From Betaproteobacteria bacterium (lineage in GTDB: Bacteria; Pseudomonadota; Gammaproteobacteria; Burkholderiales; Rhodocyclaceae), in contig JAEHDO010000158.1 in the NCBI GenBank assembly GCA_016880375.1, forward strand, positions 1-19,885: DNA of 19,885 bases, written 5' to 3'. Made by a program: the position numbers and the translations under genes. Positions 1 through 6,114 of this stretch are shown one piece after another (position 1 is the stretch's first letter; each line of letters begins with the position of its first letter). Below the pieces are notes generated by a model. That model made no database searches. It saw only the letters and a list, made by a program, of their open reading frames with translations, and was not told where the DNA came from.

Positions 1-166
1 GGGCACCGACGCGCAGGGTGAAGTCACTGTTCGCCTGGCCAAGGATGGCCGCGTGGTGAACGGCCAGGGTGCGGATACCGATATCGTCGTCGCTTCGGTC
101 AAGGCCTATATCAATGCATTGAACAAGCTGGTTTCCAAGCCCGAGAAAGTAAATCCGCAGGTATGA
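1..166 (+). CDS. leuA: 2-isopropylmalate synthase, C-terminal end (partial)
   Basis: The window opens inside a gene read in frame 2, which ends at a TGA at 164-166. The 54 visible residues include [19 protein letters not shown], the typical end of the LeuA regulatory domain. This domain binds leucine for feedback inhibition in long proteobacterial LeuA enzymes. The enzyme condenses 2-oxoisovalerate with acetyl-CoA, the first committed step of leucine synthesis, in the cytoplasm. The catalytic barrel lies upstream of the window, so neither the start nor the active site can be checked. The next gene (DUF2069) converges on it and ends 34 bases later. The related homocitrate and citramalate synthases share the fold, but the tail is most like LeuA. 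Confidence 0.85.
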   Translation, partial: GTDAQGEVTVRLAKDGRVVNGQGADTDIVVASVKAYINALNKLVSKPEKVNPQV

Positions 167-182
167 CAGCAGGGGCTGGCCA

Positions 183-199
183 GTACGGCTTCGCCGTGT
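183..199. terminator. Possible weak hairpin between convergent leuA and DUF2069 gene
   Basis: ACGGC at 185-189 pairs with GCCGT at 193-197 across a three-base loop, with G-T pairs able to extend the stem to 183-199. It sits in the 34-base gap between two convergent stop codons, a natural place for a terminator. There is no proper T-tract (only TTT follows), so it is at best weak. Confidence 0.25.
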
Positions 200-200
200 T

Positions 201-554
201 TCAGGGGCTGACTTTGCCGGTGGCGCGGGCAAAAAGTACGGCGCTGCCGAACAAGGCGACGGCGAGGGCTATTTCAGCGCCAGCGAGCCAGGCTGAAAGG
301 CCTCGCTCGGTGGTGACACGCACAATCCCTTCGGAGAAATAGGCCAGCGCCAGCAGCGGTACCCACTGGTGTGTGTAACGTCGGCCGCGTAGCAGGCCAA
401 ACAAGGGCGCCAGTAGCGGCAGCGCCTTCAGCGCGAGCCAAGAGCCCCCCATGCGCAGGGGTGCCCACCACAACTCCCAGGCCAGGCAAAGGAACAGCAA
501 GGCCACCAGACTGATTGTCGCGGCGTAGTTGTAATGACGGGCGGCTATAGGCAT
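201..554 (-). CDS. DUF2069 family small membrane protein
   Basis: A 117-residue hydrophobic protein with about four membrane segments. It matches the DUF2069 family through LFLCLAWELWWAPLR, the run WLALKALPLLAPLFGLLRGRRYTHQW and the later YFSEGIVR. No biochemical function is known to me. I chose the ATG at 552-554 because a GGAAG lies six bases before it. The frame also allows an ATG at 579-581, which would add nine residues (MPRFYRKLC) that look less like family members. It is transcribed away from the YihY gene, with about 49 bases between the two starts, and converges on leuA. Confidence 0.85.
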   Translation of the reverse strand: MPIAARHYNYAATISLVALLFLCLAWELWWAPLRMGGSWLALKALPLLAPLFGLLRGRRYTHQWVPLLALAYFSEGIVRVTTERGLSAWLAGAEIALAVALFGSAVLFARATGKVSP

Positions 555-567
555 GCATAGCTTCCGG

Positions 568-585
568 TAGAATCGCGGCATTCTA
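568..585. promoter_or_regulatory. Symmetrical promoter-like palindrome between DUF2069 gene and yihY
   Basis: TAGAAT at 568-573 and its mirror ATTCTA at 580-585 form an 18-base inverted repeat with a six-base centre. Read on each strand, both arms resemble a -10 hexamer (4-5 of 6 matches to TATAAT). They lie 30 bases before the yihY ATG and 25 bases before the DUF2069 ATG on their respective strands. No convincing -35 box was found at 16-18 bases for either arm. The region must hold the divergent start signals because only 49 bases separate the genes. Confidence 0.3.
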
Positions 586-603
586 TCGGAACGGAACGCT
601 TAG

Positions 604-1428
604 ATGCGTCTGGTCGGTCCCTTGCCCGATTTCCTCACGCGCTGCTTCGCCCGCTTTCGCGAGGAGCGCTGCGCCCAGGCCGCCGCCAGCCTGGCGTTTA
701 CTACGCTTCTGGCGCTGGTGCCGCTGCTGACCGTGGCGTTGGTATTGATATCCCAATTCGACCTCTTTTCCGGGTTGGGCATGGCGCTGCGGAACTTTCT
801 GCTGGCGAATCTGCTGCCGGAAAAGGCCGGCAACGTCATCACCGCTTATGCGCTGCAATTCACCCAGAAGACGGGACGCCTGACGGCACTGGGCACGGGC
901 ATGCTGGTGCTCACTGCCTTGCTGTTGATACTCTCGATCGACCGGGTGTTCGGCCAGATTTGGCGGGTAAAGCAACCGCGACCAGTCTTCAGGCGCATCC
1001 TCGTCTACCTTGTCGGGCTGGTGCTCGGGCCTGTCGTATTGGGGGCCTGCGTGGCTGCAGCGACCTACCTGATGACGGCATCGCTCGGATTGGTGAATGA
1101 GCCGAAGTGGGTGACCAACCTGTTCCTGAAAATGCTGCCTGCTCTGCTGCTTGCGGCCTTGTGCGCCCTGATTTACTACGCCATGCCGAATCGCCCGGTG
1201 GCGCCCCGGCACGCTGTTACCGGAGGCATGGTGGCGGCGCTGGGCTTCGCCCTTCTTCAGCGCGGTTTCACTTTTTACTTGTCGGCGTTTCCGAACTACA
1301 AGCTGATCTACGGGGCATTCGCCACGCTGCCGATCTTCCTGGTCTGGCTCTATCTTTCCTGGCTGGTGGTGCTGGCCGGGGCCCTGACTACCGCGGTACT
1401 TGGGGAGATGCGTCAGGCAAGGAAATGA
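604..1428 (+). CDS. YihY/BrkB family inner-membrane protein
   Basis: A 274-residue integral membrane protein of the YihY/BrkB family, which was once misnamed ribonuclease BN. The N-terminus (EERCAQAAASLAFTTLLALVPLL) is the family signature. About six hydrophobic segments follow, with a conserved stretch near residues 215-245 (GFTFYLSAFPNYKLIYGAFA and LPIFLVWLYLSWL). The physiological role is unresolved; transport and efflux roles have been proposed for members. The ATG at 604 follows a weak GGAACG. The stop at 1426-1428 directly abuts the stop of the opposite-strand gene (TGATCA), so no terminator separates them. Confidence 0.9.
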   Translation: MRLVGPLPDFLTRCFARFREERCAQAAASLAFTTLLALVPLLTVALVLISQFDLFSGLGMALRNFLLANLLPEKAGNVITAYALQFTQKTGRLTALGTGMLVLTALLLILSIDRVFGQIWRVKQPRPVFRRILVYLVGLVLGPVVLGACVAAATYLMTASLGLVNEPKWVTNLFLKMLPALLLAALCALIYYAMPNRPVAPRHAVTGGMVAALGFALLQRGFTFYLSAFPNYKLIYGAFATLPIFLVWLYLSWLVVLAGALTTAVLGEMRQARK

Positions 1429-2949
1429 TCACGTTGGATAAGGATCCGATTCAAACTGGAACAGCTCGATCGCGCCGGTCTGCAGGTCAAGGCTGACAAG
1501 CCTTCCCTGCATGACGTGGGTTTTATCTTCCCCGGAGACGACGAAGAAGCGTCGTGCGTTGAAAGCGCCGGCGGGGGCGATCAGTGCAGGGTGCTCCCTG
1601 AGGGCCGGGATGGCAGGCAGCAGCAGCCCGGGAGTGGGCAACTGGGTGGGGTCACCGTTGCGAAACATGAGTTGTACTGAACGGGCAGCAGGGGCGACCA
1701 GTTCCAGGCCCAATTCGATGTGCTCCGGATTCTCGCTTTTCATCCAGCGCACGACGCAGATGCTCCAGGACTTGTCCGGCGCAGGACGCAATGCGATGAC
1801 GCTGCCCGGCACCAGCCCTTCGACTTCGCCGGCAACATGCATTACGGCATAGCCCGCAGGACTTTCGTTGAGCACCATCCACTCGGTCATGTGCGGCATG
1901 CCCGCCCCGGTGCCCTCGGGTGCTCCACCGTGCTCCAGCAATTGCCACAGCTCATTGAGTCCGACGCAGACTTGGGCGCGGAAATTGTTATGGCGGCGCG
2001 AATGCTGGCGATGCGGAGGATGCGCCCAGTGCGCTTGCAGGCGCTTTAAAGCGGCAATGCCGCCCTGTCCGGCAGCACGTTCCGGCAGCCGCAGATTGCC
2101 GGCATGCATGCCGCTTTCGAGGGCGGAAACCTGTTCGCCTAGCAGTCTGGCCAGTAACTGGCATGAGCAGTAGAGAAGGTCGCCGTGGCCGGGGGGAATG
2201 CGGCGATTGGGGGGCACCGGCCCCATATCGCGACTGCTGTCCATCCAGTACCAAAGCCCCTCCTCCTCAGGAGGGGGCGATGGCAGCAGGCTGACCGTGG
2301 CGGAGAACTGGCCGAGGTATTCGCTCGCCAGCGCGATTTCTTCCGGCGAAAATCCCTCGGGCTGGGCTGCCGCCAACGCCAGAAGGCCCTTGTAAGTTTT
2401 TTCCGCATCAAGCGAGAGGCCGGGAATTATTGTCGCTGCCGGATCGTAATTTGCCCGCGCCGACTTGGCCAAGGCATGGGCGCGGCGCCACAGTCCGGAG
2501 GGTGGCGGGCAGGCAACCATGTAACTGGTTTCCAGGGCCTCGGCGAGGCTGCGCAGGGCGCGGGCGGCAACGGAAGCTGCATTGCGACGCTTGCTGTGGG
2601 CCAGGCGATCGGCGTCAAGCAGGACCCGCTCATAGCCGGCCGCGATGCTCTCGTGCACGGTGATCTGCAGGGTGGCCATGGCGCGCAATTCCTTGCCGAG
2701 TGGCAGGCTGGCTTCGGTGAGGCGCGTCTTCAGGGCAAGGGAGAGCCGGTGCGCCCGGTCATAGAAGAGGTCGAGAATGCGGTGGTATAGGGCATCCTCC
2801 AGGCGGGCGCGGCCCAGCGCAGCCAGTTCTCCATTCAACTGGGCCAGATCCTGCGCCGGGTCTTCCGGGATCGGCGACGCGAGCCAGTCCAGGACGTGTG
2901 CGAGGTCGTCGGACGGGCGGAATTTTCGGACAGGAGCTGTGTTTGACAA
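1429..2949 (-). CDS. Uncharacterised 506-residue protein with a PilZ-like C-terminal region
   Basis: I do not recognise a named family over the full length. Residues about 1-310 look mostly helical and have no signal peptide or membrane segment. From about residue 314 the sequence resembles a PilZ (cyclic-di-GMP binding) domain. There is an arginine cluster at 314-324 (RQHSRRHNNFR), then NESPAG at 361-366 fitting the [D/N]xSxxG motif, then CVVRWMKSE at 398-406 and IELGLELVAP at 411-420, the usual final strands. The arginine spacing is not the textbook RxxxR immediately before a short linker, so ligand binding is an inference. The only start in frame is a TTG at 2947-2949, 36 bases after an in-frame TGA and without a clear ribosome site; the next ATG is residue 91. 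Transcribed alone, away from rpsP. Confidence 0.8.
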   Translation of the reverse strand: MSNTAPVRKFRPSDDLAHVLDWLASPIPEDPAQDLAQLNGELAALGRARLEDALYHRILDLFYDRAHRLSLALKTRLTEASLPLGKELRAMATLQITVHESIAAGYERVLLDADRLAHSKRRNAASVAARALRSLAEALETSYMVACPPPSGLWRRAHALAKSARANYDPAATIIPGLSLDAEKTYKGLLALAAAQPEGFSPEEIALASEYLGQFSATVSLLPSPPPEEEGLWYWMDSSRDMGPVPPNRRIPPGHGDLLYCSCQLLARLLGEQVSALESGMHAGNLRLPERAAGQGGIAALKRLQAHWAHPPHRQHSRRHNNFRAQVCVGLNELWQLLEHGGAPEGTGAGMPHMTEWMVLNESPAGYAVMHVAGEVEGLVPGSVIALRPAPDKSWSICVVRWMKSENPEHIELGLELVAPAARSVQLMFRNGDPTQLPTPGLLLPAIPALREHPALIAPAGAFNARRFFVVSGEDKTHVMQGRLVSLDLQTGAIELFQFESDPYPT

Positions 2950-3014
2950 GGGCGCGTCGGGCCGCGAGGCGGCTCAATAAGTCATAACGGGTTCATTGTA
3001 GAGGAATCGGCCGG

Positions 3015-3042
3015 TCGGGCAAGGGGGCGCTTCCTTGCCTGA
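3015..3042. other. Hairpin in the intergenic region upstream of rpsP
   Basis: TCGGGCAAGG at 3015-3024 pairs with CCTTGCCTGA at 3033-3042 (ten pairs, one of them G-T) across an eight-base loop. A second pairing is possible, GTCGGGC at 3014-3020 with GCCCGAC at 3050-3056, and the two would compete. A T-rich run (3061-3075) follows on the plus strand. It lies before the predicted rpsP promoter, so it is either in the leader of the opposite-strand PilZ-like gene or acts on transcripts entering from upstream. Confidence 0.4.
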
Positions 3043-3067
3043 TGTCGCCGCCCGACTTGGCTTGTTC

Positions 3068-3096
3068 TTGTTTTTCAGACTGTTTTCCATTAATAT
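3068..3096 (+). promoter_or_regulatory. Predicted sigma-70 promoter of the rpsP operon
   Basis: TTGTTT at 3068-3073 and TAATAT at 3091-3096 are separated by 17 bases, inside the most AT-rich part of the intergenic region. Transcription would start near 3103, giving a leader of about 88 bases before rpsP. The leader contains a stem of CTTGGC (3121-3126) with GCCAAG (3139-3144). Confidence 0.55.
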
Positions 3097-3190
3097 AGCG
3101 GCCTTTTTAGCTTCGGCTGCCTTGGCTTCGCTTTTCGGGCCAAGTGTGCGTCGAATCTCCGTTTTCCGATTTCAACCAAGGGTTAAGCAC

Positions 3191-3445
3191 ATGGTCGTCA
3201 TTCGACTTGCCCGGGGCGGCGCCAAGAAGCGTCCGTTCTACAACATGGTCGTCACCGATTCGCGCAAGCGCCGCGATGGTGCCTGCATCGAGCGCGTCGG
3301 CTACTACAATCCCGTCGCCGGCGAGAAGGAGCAGGGTCTGCGTGTGGACATGCTGCGCATCGAGCACTGGACGAGCAAGGGCGCCCAACTCTCGCCTACC
3401 GTGGCGCGTCTGGTCAAGCAGTTCGCTGCCAAGCCTGCTGCCTAA
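3191..3445 (+). CDS. rpsP: 30S ribosomal protein S16
   Basis: An 84-residue protein beginning [20 protein letters not shown] and carrying [15 protein letters not shown], diagnostic of S16, a small-subunit assembly protein that binds the 5' domain of 16S rRNA. The length is normal. The ATG at 3191 was chosen because AAGGG at 3178-3182 precedes it by eight bases and the protein begins exactly as other S16 proteins do; longer in-frame extensions upstream would read through the leader. First gene of rpsP-rimM-trmD-rplS, with rimM starting six bases after its stop. Confidence 0.97.
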   Translation: MVVIRLARGGAKKRPFYNMVVTDSRKRRDGACIERVGYYNPVAGEKEQGLRVDMLRIEHWTSKGAQLSPTVARLVKQFAAKPAA

Positions 3446-3451
3446 ACTCGC

Positions 3452-3961
3452 ATGATCGTCCTGGGGCGTATTTCCGCCCCGTTCGGCATTCGCGGTTGGG
3501 TCAAGCTTCAGGTATTCGGAGACGACCCGCAGGCCTGGGCACAGATGCCGCAGTGGTGGCTGGGTGCGGATGAGCAGGATCCCGAGGGGACATGGCAGGC
3601 AAGGCAACCGGCGGAATGCCGGATGCACGGGAAAGGCCTGATCGTCCGCTTCGAGGGTATAGAGGATCGCAGCGCGGCCGAGAAACTGGCTGGACTGTAT
3701 GTCGGTGTGCCTCGCGAGGCATTGCCGAAGACCGGCAAAAACGAATTTTATTGGGCCGACTTGATCGGCCTGGTCGTTGTCAATCAGGCCGGAGAACCGC
3801 TGGGGCGTGTCGCCGAACTGGTGAGAACCGGTGCACACGAGGTACTCGATGTGCGCGACGAGGCCGGCTGCCAGCGCCTGCTGCCCTTCGTGTCAGCGGT
3901 AATCAAGGAGGTGGATCTGGCCGCGCGCCGGATTCGGGTGGACTGGGGGAGCGACTGGTGA
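3452..3961 (+). CDS. rimM: Ribosome maturation factor RimM
   Basis: A 169-residue cytoplasmic protein that helps assemble the head of the 30S subunit and binds S19. The N-terminal RimM domain starts [19 protein letters not shown], the family hallmark. The C-terminal PRC-barrel begins near residue 96 ([13 protein letters not shown]) and ends with [12 protein letters not shown]. It starts six bases after rpsP, and its TGA at 3959-3961 overlaps the GTG start of trmD (GTGA), indicating translational coupling. No strong ribosome site is visible before its ATG, consistent with coupling to rpsP. Confidence 0.95.
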   Translation: MIVLGRISAPFGIRGWVKLQVFGDDPQAWAQMPQWWLGADEQDPEGTWQARQPAECRMHGKGLIVRFEGIEDRSAAEKLAGLYVGVPREALPKTGKNEFYWADLIGLVVVNQAGEPLGRVAELVRTGAHEVLDVRDEAGCQRLLPFVSAVIKEVDLAARRIRVDWGSDW

Positions 3962-4701
3962 GCATCGCTTTCGATGTCATCACGCTGTTCCCGGAGATGT
4001 TCGCCGCGGTGGCCGATTACGGCATTACGCGGCGCGCGCGCGAGCAGGGCCTGTGGCACCTGTCTCTGCGGAATCCGCGCGATTTTGCGGTCGACAACTA
4101 CCGTACGGTGGACGACCGGCCCTACGGTGGGGGCCCGGGCATGGTGATGCTGGCCGAACCGCTGGAAAAGGCGATTGGCGCGGCCAGGGCAAGCCAGCCC
4201 GGCGCGAAAGTGATCTGCCTGTCGCCGCAAGGCCGGCCTCTCAGCCATGCGCGGGTGCTGGAACTAGCGCAGGAGGCTGGAGCGATCCTGGTCTGCGGCC
4301 GTTACGAGGGCATCGACGAGCGCCTCGTCGAGCGTTGCGTGGATGAGGAGGTCTCGCTGGGCGATTTCGTCCTCTCTGGGGGAGAGATCGCGGCGATGGC
4401 GCTGATCGACGCGGTGGTGCGGCAGTTGCCGGGCGCTCTCAACGATGCCGATTCGGCGGTGGAGGAATCCTTTGCCGCGGGGCTGCTGGATTGCCCGCAC
4501 TATACGCGGCCCGAGGTGTACCAAGGGTTGCCCGTGCCGCCGGTGCTGCTCTCCGGCCACCACGCCGAGATCCGGCGCTGGCGGCTGAAACAGGCGCTGG
4601 GGCGCACTTGGCTGCGGCGGCCGGAACTGATCGAGCGCCGGAAGTTGAGCAAGGAAGAATCCGTCCTGCTTGAGGAGTTCAGGCAGGAGCAGATGAAGTG
4701 A
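3958..4701 (+). CDS. trmD: tRNA (guanine-37-N1)-methyltransferase TrmD
   Basis: A 247-residue SPOUT methyltransferase that transfers a methyl group from S-adenosylmethionine to G37 of tRNAs, preventing +1 frameshifting. Visible motifs: YGGGPGM (56-62), SPQG (89-92), [10 protein letters not shown] (113-122) and GDFVLSGGE (135-143) of the knotted SAM site, then [10 protein letters not shown] (176-185) with the likely catalytic Asp178, and LLSGHHAEI (197-205). I chose the GTG at 3958-3960 because it overlaps the rimM stop and gives the usual start [14 protein letters not shown]. The frame is open much further upstream, but that only shadows rimM. Ends 91 bases before rplS. Confidence 0.96.
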   Translation: MSIAFDVITLFPEMFAAVADYGITRRAREQGLWHLSLRNPRDFAVDNYRTVDDRPYGGGPGMVMLAEPLEKAIGAARASQPGAKVICLSPQGRPLSHARVLELAQEAGAILVCGRYEGIDERLVERCVDEEVSLGDFVLSGGEIAAMALIDAVVRQLPGALNDADSAVEESFAAGLLDCPHYTRPEVYQGLPVPPVLLSGHHAEIRRWRLKQALGRTWLRRPELIERRKLSKEESVLLEEFRQEQMK

Positions 4702-4734
4702 AGTAGCAGGTTAATCAACGAGAAACGCGCGCAT

Positions 4735-4748
4735 CATGCCACGGCATG
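4735..4748. repeat. Short palindrome in the trmD-rplS gap
   Basis: CATGC at 4735-4739 and GCATG at 4744-4748 form a small stem with a four-base loop in the 91-base gap before rplS. It may be a processing or attenuation hairpin that adjusts rplS output within the operon, but it is short and could be chance. Confidence 0.25.
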
Positions 4749-4792
4749 CTCTGCGTACAAGGCCAAGGGCCATTCGACTTAGGAGCAAGGCA

Positions 4793-5167
4793 ATGAATCT
4801 CATCGAGCAACTGGAACAGGAAGAAATCGCCCGCCTGGGCAAGACCATCCCCGAGTTCGCCCCGGGCGATACGGTAATCGTCAACGTGAACGTCGTCGAA
4901 GGCGAGCGCAAGCGCGTGCAGGCGTACGAAGGCGTGGTGATCGGCAAGCGCAACCGCGGCCTGAATTCCGCCTTCACGGTGCGCAAGATTTCCTCGGGCG
5001 AGGGCGTCGAGCGGACCTTCCAGACCTACTCCCCGCTGATTGCCAGCATCGAGGTCAAGCGCAAGGGGGACGTGCGACGCGCCAAGCTCTACTACCTGCG
5101 CCAGCGTTCCGGCAAGTCGGCGCGCATTCGCGAGAAGCTTGCGTTGTCCAGCAAGTCGGGCGAGTAA
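4793..5167 (+). CDS. rplS: 50S ribosomal protein L19
   Basis: A 124-residue protein beginning [20 protein letters not shown], with the L19 signature around [21 protein letters not shown] and the ending [20 protein letters not shown]19 lies at the 30S-50S interface. The ATG at 4793 follows AGGAG at 4781-4785 with a suitable gap. It is the last gene of the rpsP operon and is followed after 18 bases by a strong hairpin terminator. Confidence 0.97.
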   Translation: MNLIEQLEQEEIARLGKTIPEFAPGDTVIVNVNVVEGERKRVQAYEGVVIGKRNRGLNSAFTVRKISSGEGVERTFQTYSPLIASIEVKRKGDVRRAKLYYLRQRSGKSARIREKLALSSKSGE

Positions 5168-5185
5168 GGGAGAGAAAGCCGATTC

Positions 5186-5222
5186 AAAGCAAAACGGGGC
5201 GCAATGCGCCCCGTTTTGCTTT
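5186..5222. terminator. Bidirectional intrinsic terminator between rplS and folE2
   Basis: A perfect 17-bp stem (5186-5202 with 5206-5222) with a GC-rich core (ACGGGGCGC) and a three-base AAT loop. The outer part is A-rich on the left and T-rich on the right, so each strand presents a hairpin ending in a T-run. It lies between the convergent stops of rplS (5167) and folE2 (5233) and can serve both. Confidence 0.92.
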
Positions 5223-5232
5223 TGTGCAAGCT

Positions 5233-6039
5233 TCAGCCCACGAGCTTGTTGCGCTCGATGAGGGCATAGGCCGAGTGATTGTGTATCGACTCGAAGTTCT
5301 CCGACTCCACCACATAGGCATCAATGCGTTTCTCGCGGTTGAGCAGCGCCGCCACGTCGCGCACCATGTCTTCGACGAATTTCGGGTTGTCGTAGGCGCG
5401 CTCGGTGACGAATTTTTCATCAGGCCGCTTGAGCAGGCCATACAGTTCGCAGGAGGCCTGGCTCTCCACCAGTTGCACCAGTTCCTCGATCCAGACGAAG
5501 TCGTTGGTCGTTGCCGTGACGGTGACGTGCGAACGCTGGTTGTGGGCGCCGCGCTCGGAGATCTTCTTGGAGCACGGGCAGAGACTGGTGACCGGAACCA
5601 CGACTTTCATGTAGAAGCGGTACTTGCCGCCTTCATGTATTTCACCGACGAAAGTCACCTCGTAGTCGATCAGGCTCTGTACGCCGGAGACCGGGGCCTT
5701 TTTGGCAATGAAGTAGGGAAAGGTCATCTCGATGTGGCCTGTTTCGGCTTCCAGCCGCTTGACCATCTGGCGCAGCGTCGGCTCGAAATTCTCCACGGAG
5801 ATTTCCCGCTCGTGGCTGTTGAGGATCTCGACGAAGCGGGACATGTGCGTGCCCTTGAAGTTGTGGGGCAGGCCGACATACATGTTGAAGACGGCGATGG
5901 TGTGCTGCACGCCACCGTTCTTGTCCATCACCTTGACCGGGTGGCGGATCGACTTGATGCCGACCTTGTTGATGGCCAGCTGGCGGGTATCGGCGGAGCC
6001 TTGGACGTCGGGTATGGCCATGGTATCGCTCAGGTTCAT
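5233..6039 (-). CDS. folE2: GTP cyclohydrolase FolE2 (type IB)
   Basis: A 268-residue enzyme that converts GTP to 7,8-dihydroneopterin triphosphate, the entry to folate and queuosine synthesis. It belongs to the T-fold type IB family, which works with metals other than zinc, unlike FolE. Visible motifs: [15 protein letters not shown] region (26-35), [11 protein letters not shown] (63-73), [10 protein letters not shown] (152-161) with catalytic-site Cys154 and Cys156, GAHNQRSHV (164-172) with His166, and Glu208. The start is the ATG at 6037-6039, which follows a GAGAGA purine run; an upstream extension in frame adds 25 unlikely residues. A likely promoter lies just upstream, overlapping the end of dxs. 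No second GTP cyclohydrolase is visible in this window. Confidence 0.95.
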   Translation of the reverse strand: MNLSDTMAIPDVQGSADTRQLAINKVGIKSIRHPVKVMDKNGGVQHTIAVFNMYVGLPHNFKGTHMSRFVEILNSHEREISVENFEPTLRQMVKRLEAETGHIEMTFPYFIAKKAPVSGVQSLIDYEVTFVGEIHEGGKYRFYMKVVVPVTSLCPCSKKISERGAHNQRSHVTVTATTNDFVWIEELVQLVESQASCELYGLLKRPDEKFVTERAYDNPKFVEDMVRDVAALLNREKRIDAYVVESENFESIHNHSAYALIERNKLVG

Positions 6040-6067
6040 GGTGTTCTCTCTCGGGGCAGGTCTATTA

Positions 6068-6085
6068 GCGTTCTCTTTTGAACGC
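6068..6085. promoter_or_regulatory. Operator-like palindrome downstream of the folE2 promoter
   Basis: GCGTTC at 6068-6073 and GAACGC at 6080-6085 form a perfect inverted repeat with a six-base spacer. It covers the expected transcription start of folE2, directly next to the predicted -10 box. It could be a repressor site or a 5' mRNA hairpin. It does not look like the AT-rich Zur boxes known to control some folE2 genes. Confidence 0.4.
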
Positions 6086-6114
6086 ATCCTACCATTCCCG
6101 ACGGAATCACTCAA
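6086..6114 (-). promoter_or_regulatory. Predicted folE2 promoter
   Basis: On the minus strand TTGAGT (6114-6109) and TAGGAT (6091-6086) are 17 bases apart; each hexamer matches the sigma-70 consensus at 4 of 6 positions. The -35 box lies over the last codons of dxs, so folE2 probably has its own start in addition to read-through from dxs. Confidence 0.45.

Noticed and set aside
583..1212. A 209-codon minus-strand frame opposite yihY
   Set aside because: The translation is rich in Gln, Arg and His, as expected from reading a hydrophobic membrane-protein gene backwards.
4027..4042. Alternating CG run at the start of trmD as possible Z-DNA
   Set aside because: It is explained by Arg and Ala codons (ITRRAREQG) in a GC-rich genome.
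6040..6106. Zur box before folE2
   Set aside because: Known Zur sites are AT-rich palindromes; the palindrome here is GCGTTC/GAACGC and does not resemble them.
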